Below, in pieces: positions 1 through 8,122 of a stretch of DNA of 61,347 nt. Where the stretch lies: positions 1-61,347 of the forward strand of contig LJSY01000024.1 of assembly GCA_001314805.1 (NCBI GenBank). Direction: 5' to 3'. A program made the position numbers and the translations under genes. Each line of letters begins with the position of its first letter. The first letter of the stretch is position 1. Origin of the DNA: Rhodobacteraceae bacterium HLUCCO18. GTDB lineage: Bacteria; Pseudomonadota; Alphaproteobacteria; Rhodobacterales; Rhodobacteraceae. Under the pieces are notes generated by a model, which saw only the letters and a list, made by a program, of their open reading frames with translations, made no database searches and was not told the origin of the DNA.

Positions 1-1
1 C

Positions 2-424
2 TCGCCGGCGGCGATGCGGCTGCGCGTGCTCAACGTCACCAGCGGCGAGAACGCGGCCTTCGACCTGATGTTCCGGCTGGCGGTCGCGCCGTCCGACCCC
101 TTCGACCGTCCGCTTTCGGCGGGGCTCGACCATCTGCCCAACGGCATCGACCTCGCCATCGACGACGAGGCGACACGCACGGTGCTGCGGGGCATGGGCC
201 ACAGGCTCCGCGCGCCCGCAACGCGCATCTGTCACTGGTCGGGCTACATGCGCCCGGGGCTTTTCTCGGTCTACCGCAGGATGCTCGACCCCGACGACGC
301 GGGGTTCGCCCGGGACCTGTCGGCGGCGCTCGGCGCGCGCGTCACCGGGGAGCGCGGGCGCGCTTTTCCCCGCGCGAAAGCAGGGTTGACGATTGCAGCC
401 TGGCCCGGCCGATCACAGGTGTAG
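2..424 (+). CDS. C-terminal fragment of an unrecognised protein
   Basis: Open frame running off the left edge: no stop lies between the edge and the first ATG at 14, so the true start is probably outside the window. The visible 141 residues are soluble, rich in Arg and Asp, with no membrane segment or signal peptide. I do not recognise the family. The most distinctive stretch is RICHWSGYMRPGLFSVYRR about halfway. About 108 bases separate its stop from the next gene, so it need not belong to the downstream operon. Confidence 0.5.
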   Translation, partial: SPAAMRLRVLNVTSGENAAFDLMFRLAVAPSDPFDRPLSAGLDHLPNGIDLAIDDEATRTVLRGMGHRLRAPATRICHWSGYMRPGLFSVYRRMLDPDDAGFARDLSAALGARVTGERGRAFPRAKAGLTIAAWPGRSQV

Positions 425-532
425 GGGAAGCGACAGGCGAGATTCCGTTTCCCGGGACGGCTTCGTCTGGTTTTTGAAACCGAACGCGCCTATCGTGACC
501 GGAAAACGAGCGCGGCGACCCTCGGGGATGGT
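425..532 (+). promoter_or_regulatory. Upstream region of the xpaC-telA cluster
   Basis: Short non-coding stretch in front of the small membrane protein and xpaC. It is the only sizeable gap before the run of plus-strand genes reaching 7970, so the operon promoter is probably here. I see no confident -35/-10 pair or palindrome. The position is inferred from layout only. Confidence 0.25.
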
Positions 533-622
533 ATGAGTTCAAGCTTTCTGCAAGGTGTGGCGTTTTTCGCCCTGAGCGTGATCATTCTGGCGTCCGCCTT
601 CGGCGGATTCGGAGTGCTCTGA
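533..622 (+). CDS. Small single-span membrane protein (29 aa)
   Basis: Thirty-codon frame, ATG to TGA. The product is almost entirely hydrophobic from residue 5 on (LQGVAFFALSVIILASAFGG), so it is predicted as one transmembrane helix with a short polar N-terminus. The stop lies three bases before the ATG of xpaC, whose own Shine-Dalgarno would fall inside this frame, suggesting translational coupling. A GGGGAT stretch precedes its start. Function unknown; a small partner or regulator of the XpaC/TelA system is an inference. Its size makes it easy to miss. Confidence 0.5.
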   Translation: MSSSFLQGVAFFALSVIILASAFGGFGVL

Positions 623-625
623 GCC

Positions 626-1546
626 ATGGCGAAACGGTATGGCGGACAGCACAGCCCCACGGGCCGGCGCCCCGGCGACACCCCGCGCGAGACGGTGACG
701 GCGGAACGGCTGGAAGTGCCAAGCTTCAAGGGCCGCACGCCGATGCGCCATGGCGCGAAGATCAACATGCTCTTCGTGCTGCCGGTGATCGCGCTCGGCG
801 CGACGCTGTTTTCCTTCCCGCCGGTGACCGAACTGGCCGCGGAACTGGCCGGGGTCGCGGCGCTGTTTCTCGGCGCGTGGCTGACGCGCGACGGGGTCCG
901 GGCCGAGGACGCGTTCGACGAGCGCAAGGTCGCCCGCCGCCCCGCCATCCCGCGCAAGATGTTCGGGTCGGTCGCCACGGGGCTGGGCACCGGGCTTCTG
1001 GTCTATGGCGGAGCCTGGGTCCTGCCCGCCGCCATCGGGATCGGTGTGATCGCGGCCGCCTTGCACCTTGTCTCCTTCGGGCTCGACCCGATGCGCGACA
1101 AGGGGCTGGAGGGGATCGACCGGCACCAGACCGACCGCATCGCGCGCAAGATCGACGAGGCCGAGCGTGTTCTGGACGAGATGTCGGACGCCATTCGCCG
1201 CGCGCGCGACCGACAGCTCGAGGGCCGCGTGGAGACCTTCCAGACCACCGTGCGCCAGATGTTCCGCCAGGTGGAGGCCGATCCCCGCGACCTGACCTCG
1301 GCGCGCCGCTATCTCGGGGTCTACCTGCAGGGCGCGCGCGACGCGACGGTACAGTTCGCCGACCTTTACGGGCGCAACCGCGATCCGCAGATCCGTAGCG
1401 ATTACATGGATTTCCTCGACGACCTGGAAAACAACTTCGCCAAGCGCACCCGCGCGATGCTGACAGATGACCGGTCCAACCTCGACATCGAGATAGAGGT
1501 GCTGAGGGAACGGCTCAACCGCGAAAACCTGCATATCGAAGGATGA
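626..1546 (+). CDS. xpaC: XpaC family (5-bromo-4-chloroindolyl phosphate hydrolysis) protein
   Basis: 306 residues. A polar N-terminus of about 45 residues precedes two hydrophobic hairpins (about 47-90 and 112-150), then a long charged helical C-terminal half with regular Glu/Arg heptads (region beginning HQTDRIARKIDEAERVLDEM). This is the XpaC layout. The family is named after an indicator phenotype in Bacillus and its biochemistry is unresolved; B. subtilis xpaC lies next to yaaN, a TelA homologue, exactly as xpaC sits beside telA here. It probably acts at the inner membrane with TelA. The downstream gene starts within or just after its stop, so the two are translated together. Confidence 0.82.
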   Translation: MAKRYGGQHSPTGRRPGDTPRETVTAERLEVPSFKGRTPMRHGAKINMLFVLPVIALGATLFSFPPVTELAAELAGVAALFLGAWLTRDGVRAEDAFDERKVARRPAIPRKMFGSVATGLGTGLLVYGGAWVLPAAIGIGVIAAALHLVSFGLDPMRDKGLEGIDRHQTDRIARKIDEAERVLDEMSDAIRRARDRQLEGRVETFQTTVRQMFRQVEADPRDLTSARRYLGVYLQGARDATVQFADLYGRNRDPQIRSDYMDFLDDLENNFAKRTRAMLTDDRSNLDIEIEVLRERLNRENLHIEG

Positions 1547-1551
1547 GGAAC

Positions 1552-2742
1552 ATGAGTACAAAAACCCGCGCTGAGGCCGAAGAGGTCGCGAAACTGGTGG
1601 ATGAGCTGAACGCCGTCGTCCTGCCCGAACCCTCGGCCGACCTCGTGCCCCTGCCGGAGGCCGATGCGCCGACCGCCGAGGAGATCAGCCGCCGCATGGG
1701 CGAGATCGACATGGGCGACACCAATTCCATCGTGTCCTTCGGGTCGGCCGCGCAGGCGGAGCTTCAGCAGATCAGCCAGTCCATGCTGCAAGGCGTGAAG
1801 AACAAGGATGTGGGCCCCGCAGGCGACTCCTTGCGCGAGATCGTGGGCACCATCCGCGGCTTTTCCGTCGATGAGCTCGATCCCAACCGCAAGCAGTCGT
1901 GGTGGGAGCGTCTCTTCGGCCGGGCCAAGCCGCTGCATGACTTCATCGCCAAGTTCGACGAGGTGCAGGACCAGATCGACAAGATCACCGACAACCTGCT
2001 GCAGCACGAACATACGCTGATGAAGGACATCAAGTCGCTCGACAAGCTCTATGAAAAGACGCTCGATTTCTACGACGAGCTGGCGCTCTACATCGCCGCC
2101 GGCGAGGAAAAGCTGCGCGAGCTGGACGAAGAGACGATCCCCGCCAAGGAGGCCGAGGTTCAGGCCGCGCCCGAGGACGGACAGGTCATCAAGGCGCAGG
2201 AGCTGCGCGACCTGCGCGCCGCGCGCGACGATCTGGAACGCCGGGTGCATGACCTGAGGCTGACGCGTCAGGTGACGATGCAGTCGCTGCCCTCGATCCG
2301 GCTGGTGCAGGAAAACGACAAAAGCCTCGTGACCAAGATCAACTCGACGCTGGTCAACACCGTGCCGCTGTGGGAAACCCAGCTGGCGCAGGCGGTGACG
2401 ATCCAGCGCTCGACCGAGGCCGCCAAGGCGGTTCGCGAGGCCACCGACCTCACCAACGAGCTTCTGACGAAGAACGCCGAGAACCTGCGCGAGTCGAACC
2501 GCATGGTCCGCGAAGAGATGGAGCGCGGCGTCTTCGACATCGAGGCGGTGAAGAAGGCCAACGCGGAACTCATCGCCACGATCGAGGAGAGCCTGCAGAT
2601 CGCCGACGAAGGCAAGCGTCGCCGCGCCGACGCCGAGGTCGAGATGCAGAAGATGGAGGCGGAACTGCGCGACACGCTGGCCTCCGCATCGGCGCGCAGG
2701 CCCACCGCCGAAGCGCCGCCGCCCCCACCGGGCGGTGCCTGA
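1552..2742 (+). CDS. telA: TelA/KlaA family toxic-anion resistance protein
   Basis: 396 residues, soluble, predicted mostly helical with long coiled coils, and a Pro-rich tail of about 15 residues. Family hallmarks include the WWERLFGR segment near residue 120 and the RQVTMQSLPSIRLVQ segment near 240. TelA proteins are linked to resistance to tellurite and cell-envelope agents, and occur with XpaC, SPFH or Ter proteins; the biochemical activity is unknown. An in-frame ATG at 1543 overlaps the xpaC stop, but AGGA at 1540-1543 is well placed for the ATG at 1552, so I chose that start. Confidence 0.87.
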   Translation: MSTKTRAEAEEVAKLVDELNAVVLPEPSADLVPLPEADAPTAEEISRRMGEIDMGDTNSIVSFGSAAQAELQQISQSMLQGVKNKDVGPAGDSLREIVGTIRGFSVDELDPNRKQSWWERLFGRAKPLHDFIAKFDEVQDQIDKITDNLLQHEHTLMKDIKSLDKLYEKTLDFYDELALYIAAGEEKLRELDEETIPAKEAEVQAAPEDGQVIKAQELRDLRAARDDLERRVHDLRLTRQVTMQSLPSIRLVQENDKSLVTKINSTLVNTVPLWETQLAQAVTIQRSTEAAKAVREATDLTNELLTKNAENLRESNRMVREEMERGVFDIEAVKKANAELIATIEESLQIADEGKRRRADAEVEMQKMEAELRDTLASASARRPTAEAPPPPPGGA

Positions 2743-2763
2743 TCCGGAGACGGGGGTCACCCG

Positions 2764-3729
2764 ATGAACGACCGGTCAGCATCGGACCTGCCCGCCCTCT
2801 CCCGACTGGGACGCAGGGTGGCCTGCGCCGTGCTGGCCGGCGCACTCGCAGGCTGCGTGACCAACCCGGTCGCGCCGCCGCCACCTGCCGAACCGGTCGA
2901 GGCCGTCCCCGAAGGCCCCTCGGCGGAAAGCCGGAGCTTCGCGCGCTACTACGCCTCGGTCGAGGCGCGTCTGCTCGACGATGGCCTTCTGCGGACCGAC
3001 GGGGGCGGCCCGGACACGCCCTTCACCGCGCGCGATCTGGTCGAGAACTTCGAGCGGATCGCGCTATACGACGAATACGTTCTCTCGGGGGGACGCTTCA
3101 TCGCGCAGCAGACGCCCTCGCGCCTGCGCCGCTGGGACCAGCCCGTGCGCATCGAGGCGCATTTCGGCCCGATGGTCTCCGAGGAACAGAAGGCCATCGA
3201 CCGGGCGGAGCTGTCCCGATACGCCGCCCGCCTGGGCCGCATCGCGCGCCATCCGATCCGGAACGTGGGGTCGGACGGCAATTTCCACGTGCTCTACATC
3301 AATCGCGACACGCAGCGGCAGGTGGGCGATCTGGTGCGCGACCTCGTGCCGGGTATCAGCGCCGTGACGGTCGCTGAGATGGAGCGTCTGCCGCGCTTCA
3401 CCTTCTGCTCGGTCTACGCGTTCTCGCAGCCGGGCGGCGGGTCCACCTATGTCGCCGCCATCGCCATCATCCGTGACGAGCATCCGCCGCTCCTGCGCCG
3501 CTCCTGCGTGCATGAGGAAATCGCGCAAGGTCTGGGCCTGCCCAATGACAGCCCGGCCGCACGCCCCTCGATCTTCAACGATGACGAGGAATTCGCGCTG
3601 CTGACCCGGCATGACGAGCTTCTCCTGCGCATCCTCTACGACCGCCGCCTGACCCCCGGCATGCTTCCCGACGAGGCGCGCCCGATCGTGCGCCGGATCG
3701 CCGAGGAACTGGTCGGCGGGCCATCATGA
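2764..3729 (+). CDS. DUF2927 lipoprotein (first of two in the window)
   Basis: 321 residues. The N-terminus carries a signal peptide with lipobox LAGC (Cys about 31) followed by a Pro-rich linker, so it should be an outer- or inner-membrane-anchored periplasmic lipoprotein. The DUF2927 core has the conserved block SCVHEEIAQGLGLPND, then IFNDDEEFALLTRHDELLLR. The HEExxQ string resembles a zincin HExxH with Gln in place of the second His; catalysis is not shown. A paralogue lies at 17067-18452. The next gene begins two bases after its stop, so it sits in the telA operon. Confidence 0.8.
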   Translation: MNDRSASDLPALSRLGRRVACAVLAGALAGCVTNPVAPPPPAEPVEAVPEGPSAESRSFARYYASVEARLLDDGLLRTDGGGPDTPFTARDLVENFERIALYDEYVLSGGRFIAQQTPSRLRRWDQPVRIEAHFGPMVSEEQKAIDRAELSRYAARLGRIARHPIRNVGSDGNFHVLYINRDTQRQVGDLVRDLVPGISAVTVAEMERLPRFTFCSVYAFSQPGGGSTYVAAIAIIRDEHPPLLRRSCVHEEIAQGLGLPNDSPAARPSIFNDDEEFALLTRHDELLLRILYDRRLTPGMLPDEARPIVRRIAEELVGGPS

Positions 3730-3730
3730 C

Positions 3731-5212
3731 GTGACCGCCGCCGCAGCAGCCCTGCCGCTCGCCATCGTGCTGGCCGCGATGGGATGGGCGCATCTGTCGG
3801 CCGCGAAGGCCGGGGCCATCGGGCTGGCCGTGGCGCTGGCCGTCGTCGTTCTCGTCTTCGCCCCGCACGAGGGCGGCACGATCCTGACGCTTGCCGGCGC
3901 GGGGGCGGAGGCGCTGAGTTCCACCGCCACCATCTTGTGGATCGTCCTGCCGGCGCTGGCGCTCTACGAGTTCCAGGCCAAGGTCGGCGCGCTCGAACGC
4001 ATCCGCGTGGCGCTGACCGGCCTGACCGGAGACCGCCGCATCCAGGCCATCCTGATCGCGTGGTTCTTCGGCCTCTTCATGGAGGGCGCGGCGGGCTTCG
4101 GCACGCCCGTGGCGCTGGCCGCTCCGCTTCTGGCGGGCCTCGGCTACCCACCCGTCCGCGCGGTGATCCTCGCGCTTCTGGGCCATGCGGCGGGCGTGTC
4201 CTTCGGCGCGGTGGGCACGCCGACGCTGGCGCAGGTGAACCTCACCGGCCTGTCGCCCACGGCGCTGGCGGGATCGGCGGCGCTGATGCACGCGATCGTC
4301 TCGCCGCTCCTGCTGATCGCGACGGTGCGGCTGGCGGGCGAGGGTCGGCTCAGCCCCTTCGACATCGGCTGGACGCTGCTTGCGTGGATCAGCTTCGCGG
4401 TGCCCTCCGTCGCCTTGGCGGCGTTGGCGGGGCCGGAACTTCCCAGCCTCGGAGGCGCGCTGATCGGGCTGATCGTCTTCGCCGCCGTGCTGCGCCGGAA
4501 ACAGGGCGGCACCCTGCCCGACATGGCCGCGCTGGCCCGCGATATCGCGCCCTACGCCGCCATTCTGGCCCTCGTGCTTGCGACGCGGCTCATCGGCCCG
4601 GTGCAGGACGCGCTCAGCGGCATCGAGGTCTCCTGGTCGCTGGGGGATCGTTTCTCGGGCAGCTTCGCGCCGCTCTACCACCCGGGCACGCTGCTCTTCG
4701 CGGGGCTGGGCCTCGGCGCGCTGGCCACGGGGAGGACCGGCGCGCTCCTGCCCGCGCTTTCGGGTGCGCTGGCGCGTATCGGACCCGTGGCGCTGGCCCT
4801 TCTGGCGATGCTCGCGCTCAGCCGCGTCATGGTCCATGGCGGCCTGATCTCGGCGCTGGCCGAGGCCGCCGCCACGACAGGCGCGTTCTGGCCGCTGCTG
4901 GCCCCGCTGATCGGCGTCTTGGGCACCTTCGTCACCGGCTCGGCCACGGCGTCGAACATCCTCTTCACCGAGTTCCAGACCGGCGTGGCCGAGACGCTGT
5001 CCTATCCGCCCGTGGCGCTGGCCGCGGCACAGGGCTTCGGCTCGGCCATCGGCAACATCATCGCGCCGCACAACATCATCGCGGGTTCGGCCACCGTGGG
5101 CATCGTCGCGCGCGAAGGCGAGGTCCTGTCGAAAACCCTCGGCCTGTGCCTCGCCGCCTCACTCATGGGGGGCGCGCTGACTTTCGCGGCCACATGGGCC
5201 TTCCCCATCTAG
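3731..5212 (+). CDS. lctP: L-lactate permease family transporter
   Basis: 493 residues, hydrophobic throughout, about 12-14 predicted membrane helices. Typical LctP features are GLFMEGAAGFGTPVALAAP (conserved EGxxGFGxP) and a mirrored C-terminal segment with GSATASNILF. The family imports L-lactate, D-lactate or glycolate with protons; the substrate here is not shown. It is shorter than E. coli LldP (551 aa). The GTG start at 3731 follows the DUF2927 stop directly; the nearby ATG at 3726 is in another frame. A metabolite permease inside a stress-type gene run is unexpected. Confidence 0.85.
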   Translation: MTAAAAALPLAIVLAAMGWAHLSAAKAGAIGLAVALAVVVLVFAPHEGGTILTLAGAGAEALSSTATILWIVLPALALYEFQAKVGALERIRVALTGLTGDRRIQAILIAWFFGLFMEGAAGFGTPVALAAPLLAGLGYPPVRAVILALLGHAAGVSFGAVGTPTLAQVNLTGLSPTALAGSAALMHAIVSPLLLIATVRLAGEGRLSPFDIGWTLLAWISFAVPSVALAALAGPELPSLGGALIGLIVFAAVLRRKQGGTLPDMAALARDIAPYAAILALVLATRLIGPVQDALSGIEVSWSLGDRFSGSFAPLYHPGTLLFAGLGLGALATGRTGALLPALSGALARIGPVALALLAMLALSRVMVHGGLISALAEAAATTGAFWPLLAPLIGVLGTFVTGSATASNILFTEFQTGVAETLSYPPVALAAAQGFGSAIGNIIAPHNIIAGSATVGIVAREGEVLSKTLGLCLAASLMGGALTFAATWAFPI

Positions 5213-5271
5213 CGCGAGGGGGGCAAAGCCCTTACTCTCCAACCCGACGCGTTTCGTGCAGAGGTATGCCC

Positions 5272-6414
5272 ATGGTCTTCAACTTCCTGTCCGGCCAGTT
5301 CATCGACGTCATCGAATGGACCGACGACACCCGCGACACGATGGTCTGGCGCTTCGAGCGCTACGGCCACGAGATCAAGTACGGCGCGAAGCTCACGGTG
5401 CGCGAGGGGCAGACGGCGGTCTTCATCCACGAAGGCCAGCTTGCCGACATCTTCACCCCCGGTCTCTACATGCTCGAGACCAACAACATGCCGATCCTCA
5501 CAACGCTGCAGCACTGGGACCACGGGTTCAAGTCGCCCTTCAAGTCCGAGATCTACTTCGTCAACACGAACCGCTTCACCAACCTCAAATGGGGCACGAA
5601 GAACCCGATCATGCTGCGCGACCCGGAGTTCGGGCCGACCCGCATCCGCGCCTTCGGCACCTACACCGTGAAGGTCGCCGACGCGGGCCGTTTCATGACC
5701 GAGATCGTGGGCACGGATGGGGAGTTCACGACCGACGAGATCACCTTCCAGATCCGCAACGTCATCGTGCAGGAATTCAGCCGCGTGGTCGCGGGATCCG
5801 GCATCCCGGTGCTCGACATGGCCGCCAACACGGCCGAGTTCGGCAAGCTGGTGGCCGCCCGCATCTCCGAGACGATCGCGCAATACGGCCTGACCCTGCC
5901 CGAGCTCTATATCGAGAACATCTCGCTGCCCCCCGCGGTCGAACAGGCGCTCGACAAGCGCACCTCCATGGGCGTGGTGGGCGATCTGAACAAGTACACC
6001 CAGTACTCCGCGGCCGAGGCGATGCAGTCGGCCGCCTCCGCGTCGGGCGATGGCGGCACCATGGGCGCGGGCCTCGGTGCCGGCCTAGGCATGGCGATGG
6101 GCAACATGATGACGGGTGCCGGCGGTCCCTGGGGCCAGGCGCAGAACCAGCCGCACCAGCAGGCCGCCCGCCCCGCCGCCCCTCCGCCGCCGCCTGTCGA
6201 ACATGTCTGGCACATCGCCGAGAACGGCGAGACGAGGGGCCCCTTTTCCAAGGCCGATCTCGGCCGCATGGCCGCCACAGGGGAACTCACGCGCGAGACC
6301 CATGTCTGGACTGCCGGACAGGACGGCTGGATGCAGGCCGAGGACGTGACGGAACTCGCGCAGCTCTTCACGGTGATGCCGCCCCCGCCGCCCCCGCCGC
6401 CGCCCGCGGGGTAA
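5272..6414 (+). CDS. SPFH domain protein with C-terminal GYF-like domain (YdjI-like)
   Basis: 380 residues. The N-terminal 280 residues form an SPFH/virion-core-like module (FNFLSGQFIDVIEW at the start; VREGQTAVFIHEGQLADIF about 45-63). A Gly/Met/Ala-rich linker follows, then a GYF_2-type domain (VWHIAENGETRGPFSKADL), ending in poly-Pro. SPFH proteins form membrane-associated scaffolds; B. subtilis YdjI has this fold and works with PspA and the zinc-ribbon protein YdjG. The next gene is a zinc-ribbon membrane protein, supporting the same pairing. GAGG at 5261-5264 suits ATG 5272 better than ATG 5266. Strong hairpin downstream. Confidence 0.85.
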   Translation: MVFNFLSGQFIDVIEWTDDTRDTMVWRFERYGHEIKYGAKLTVREGQTAVFIHEGQLADIFTPGLYMLETNNMPILTTLQHWDHGFKSPFKSEIYFVNTNRFTNLKWGTKNPIMLRDPEFGPTRIRAFGTYTVKVADAGRFMTEIVGTDGEFTTDEITFQIRNVIVQEFSRVVAGSGIPVLDMAANTAEFGKLVAARISETIAQYGLTLPELYIENISLPPAVEQALDKRTSMGVVGDLNKYTQYSAAEAMQSAASASGDGGTMGAGLGAGLGMAMGNMMTGAGGPWGQAQNQPHQQAARPAAPPPPPVEHVWHIAENGETRGPFSKADLGRMAATGELTRETHVWTAGQDGWMQAEDVTELAQLFTVMPPPPPPPPPAG

Positions 6415-6782
6415 GACACGCCAGCAGGCCGTTTCAGGTCTCGTCGCCCGAAATCTCACCACCGTGAGTCGGGGACCGGGTCAAGGAGGCCGCGAGGCCC
6501 CGCCGAAGGCGGCTTGTCCTTGAGGCGGTCCCCGACTCGCACCCCATGATCGACGGGGCCTGTTTGATGGCAGACCTGCCAGCAAACGGCCTCTCGGCAA
6601 ATCCCTCCGCCCGCCCGCGCAATTCGTCGCCCGAGACGTCGCACCATCCGCGCGGCGAAGCCGCGCCGGGCCCGACCCATGGCAGGCCGCAAGGCCGAAT
6701 GGGGCGGGAGCGCCCCCTACCCCCTTGATCGCCGCCGCCCGAGACGGGACAAGGGGTCACGTTCTTCCCGAAGGCGACGCCC
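6415..6782. other. 368-base intergenic region with long hairpin and nested inverted repeats
   Basis: No plausible gene. It holds the large stem-loop at 6466-6538. Around that is a second, wider inverted pair, AGGCCGTTT near 6426 and AAACGGCCT near 6588. The string TCGTCGCCCGA also occurs twice in direct orientation, near 6441 and 6627. The layout of nested inverted repeats resembles a degenerate small non-autonomous element or a structured regulatory RNA more than ordinary spacer. The zinc-ribbon gene start at 6783 bounds it. Confidence 0.6.
6466..6538. terminator. Long two-armed stem-loop after the SPFH gene
   Basis: Outer arms GAGTCGGGGACCG (6466-6478) and CGGTCCCCGACTC (6526-6538) are perfect complements. 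After a GG/GG internal mismatch they continue as TCAAGGA (6481-6487) with TCCTTGA (6517-6523). A further inner hairpin CCGCC-GAA-GGCGG lies at 6500-6512. No T-run follows, so it is not a textbook intrinsic terminator; it could stabilise or end the upstream transcript, or be a mobile palindromic repeat. Confidence 0.6.
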
Positions 6783-7970
6783 ATGTCCGAGACCGCCCCG
6801 TTCGACACACCCGCTCCGCAGGACGCGCACCGCTTTCCCTGCGACCAGTGCGGCGCGGACATGCGCTTCGCCCCGGGGCAGAACAAGCTGATCTGCGACC
6901 ATTGCGGCAACGAGAACGAGATCACCGACGACGGGGCCGGGGCGGGCCCATGGGACAGTGCCGAGGGTGGCATCCGCGAGCTGGATTTCCGCAGCGCGCT
7001 GCGCGACCGGCTCGACGCCGCCGAGATGGAGGAAACCCGCGTCCTGCACTGCGACAACTGCGGCGCGCAGGTCACGCTGGCCCCGGAGGTCCACGCCAGG
7101 GAATGCCCGTTCTGCGCCACGCCCGTGGTGACCGACACCGGCACGCACCGGCATATCAAGCCGCAGGCGCTGCTGCCCTTCCAGCTGTCCGAACGGCAGG
7201 CTCATGACGCGATGAACCGCTGGCTCGGGCGGCTGTGGTTCGCGCCCAACGGCCTTTCGGACTACGCCAAGAAGGGCCGCAAGATGGACGGCATCTACGT
7301 GCCCCACTGGACCTACGACGCCGACACCCGCACCCGCTACACCGGCCAGCGCGGAACGGCCTATTACGTCACCGTGCGCGGCAAGGACGGCAAGACGCAG
7401 CGCGTGCGCAAGATGCGCTGGACCCCGGTTTCGGGCCGGGTAGCGCGGTTCTTCGACGATGTGGTGGTCCTCGCCTCCCGCTCGCTGCCGAAACGCTTCA
7501 CCGACGCGCTGCAGCCCTGGGGGCTCGAGGCGCTGACGGAGTACCGGCCCGATTATCTCTCGGGCTTCCGGGCCGAGGGCTATACCGTCGATCTCGACGA
7601 GGGCATGGCCGAGGCGCGCGCGATCATGGACGCCCGCATCCGCTCCGACATCGTCCGCGACATCGGCGGCGACGGCCAGCGGATCGGGCGCGTCGACACG
7701 GAGGTGTCGGACGTCACCTTCAAGCACATCCTCTTGCCGGTCTGGGTCGCCGCCTACCGCTATCGCGGCAAGCCCTACCGGTTCGTGGTGAACGGCCAGA
7801 CGGGCAAGGTGCAGGGAGAACGGCCCTGGTCGGTCATCAAGATCGCGATCGCGGTGATCCTCGCCCTCCTGATCGGCGCCGCCGTCCTTTACGGGCTGCA
7901 ACTGGCCGAGGAGTCCGGCATTGAGTTCGGCGCGGCGTCCGTCCTCACCACCGTTCCCCAAACCGGGTAG
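6783..7970 (+). CDS. Zinc-ribbon membrane protein (YdjG-like, TFIIB-type zinc finger)
   Basis: 395 residues. Two N-terminal zinc ribbons are visible: CDQC with CDHC (about 20-42) and CDNC with CPFC (about 87-110). A central domain of unknown fold follows, then a single transmembrane helix near the C-terminus (IKIAIAVILALLIGAAVLYG). This matches zinc-ribbon proteins often mislabelled as primosomal protein or helicase, and the B. subtilis YdjG type that anchors an SPFH protein at the membrane. The SPFH gene is immediately upstream, across the structured gap. The job inferred is membrane anchor or sensor of the SPFH scaffold. Confidence 0.78.
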   Translation: MSETAPFDTPAPQDAHRFPCDQCGADMRFAPGQNKLICDHCGNENEITDDGAGAGPWDSAEGGIRELDFRSALRDRLDAAEMEETRVLHCDNCGAQVTLAPEVHARECPFCATPVVTDTGTHRHIKPQALLPFQLSERQAHDAMNRWLGRLWFAPNGLSDYAKKGRKMDGIYVPHWTYDADTRTRYTGQRGTAYYVTVRGKDGKTQRVRKMRWTPVSGRVARFFDDVVVLASRSLPKRFTDALQPWGLEALTEYRPDYLSGFRAEGYTVDLDEGMAEARAIMDARIRSDIVRDIGGDGQRIGRVDTEVSDVTFKHILLPVWVAAYRYRGKPYRFVVNGQTGKVQGERPWSVIKIAIAVILALLIGAAVLYGLQLAEESGIEFGAASVLTTVPQTG

Positions 7971-8122
7971 GGCCGTCGCGAACCCCTGCGCAACGCGCGC
8001 GGAGATTGACGCGGCCAGTCAACGCTGGTGACATCGCCCCACGCCCTCGAGCTGCGTCAAGTCACTGGCGGAGGCGCGCGCGCGCCGTTAGCAAGGGGGA
8101 CACCAGAACGGGAGGCCGGACC

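Noticed and set aside
3575-5071. Long minus-strand open frame across the permease
   Set aside because: Arg/Gly/Gln-rich low-complexity translation, shadow of the lactate permease codons at high GC.
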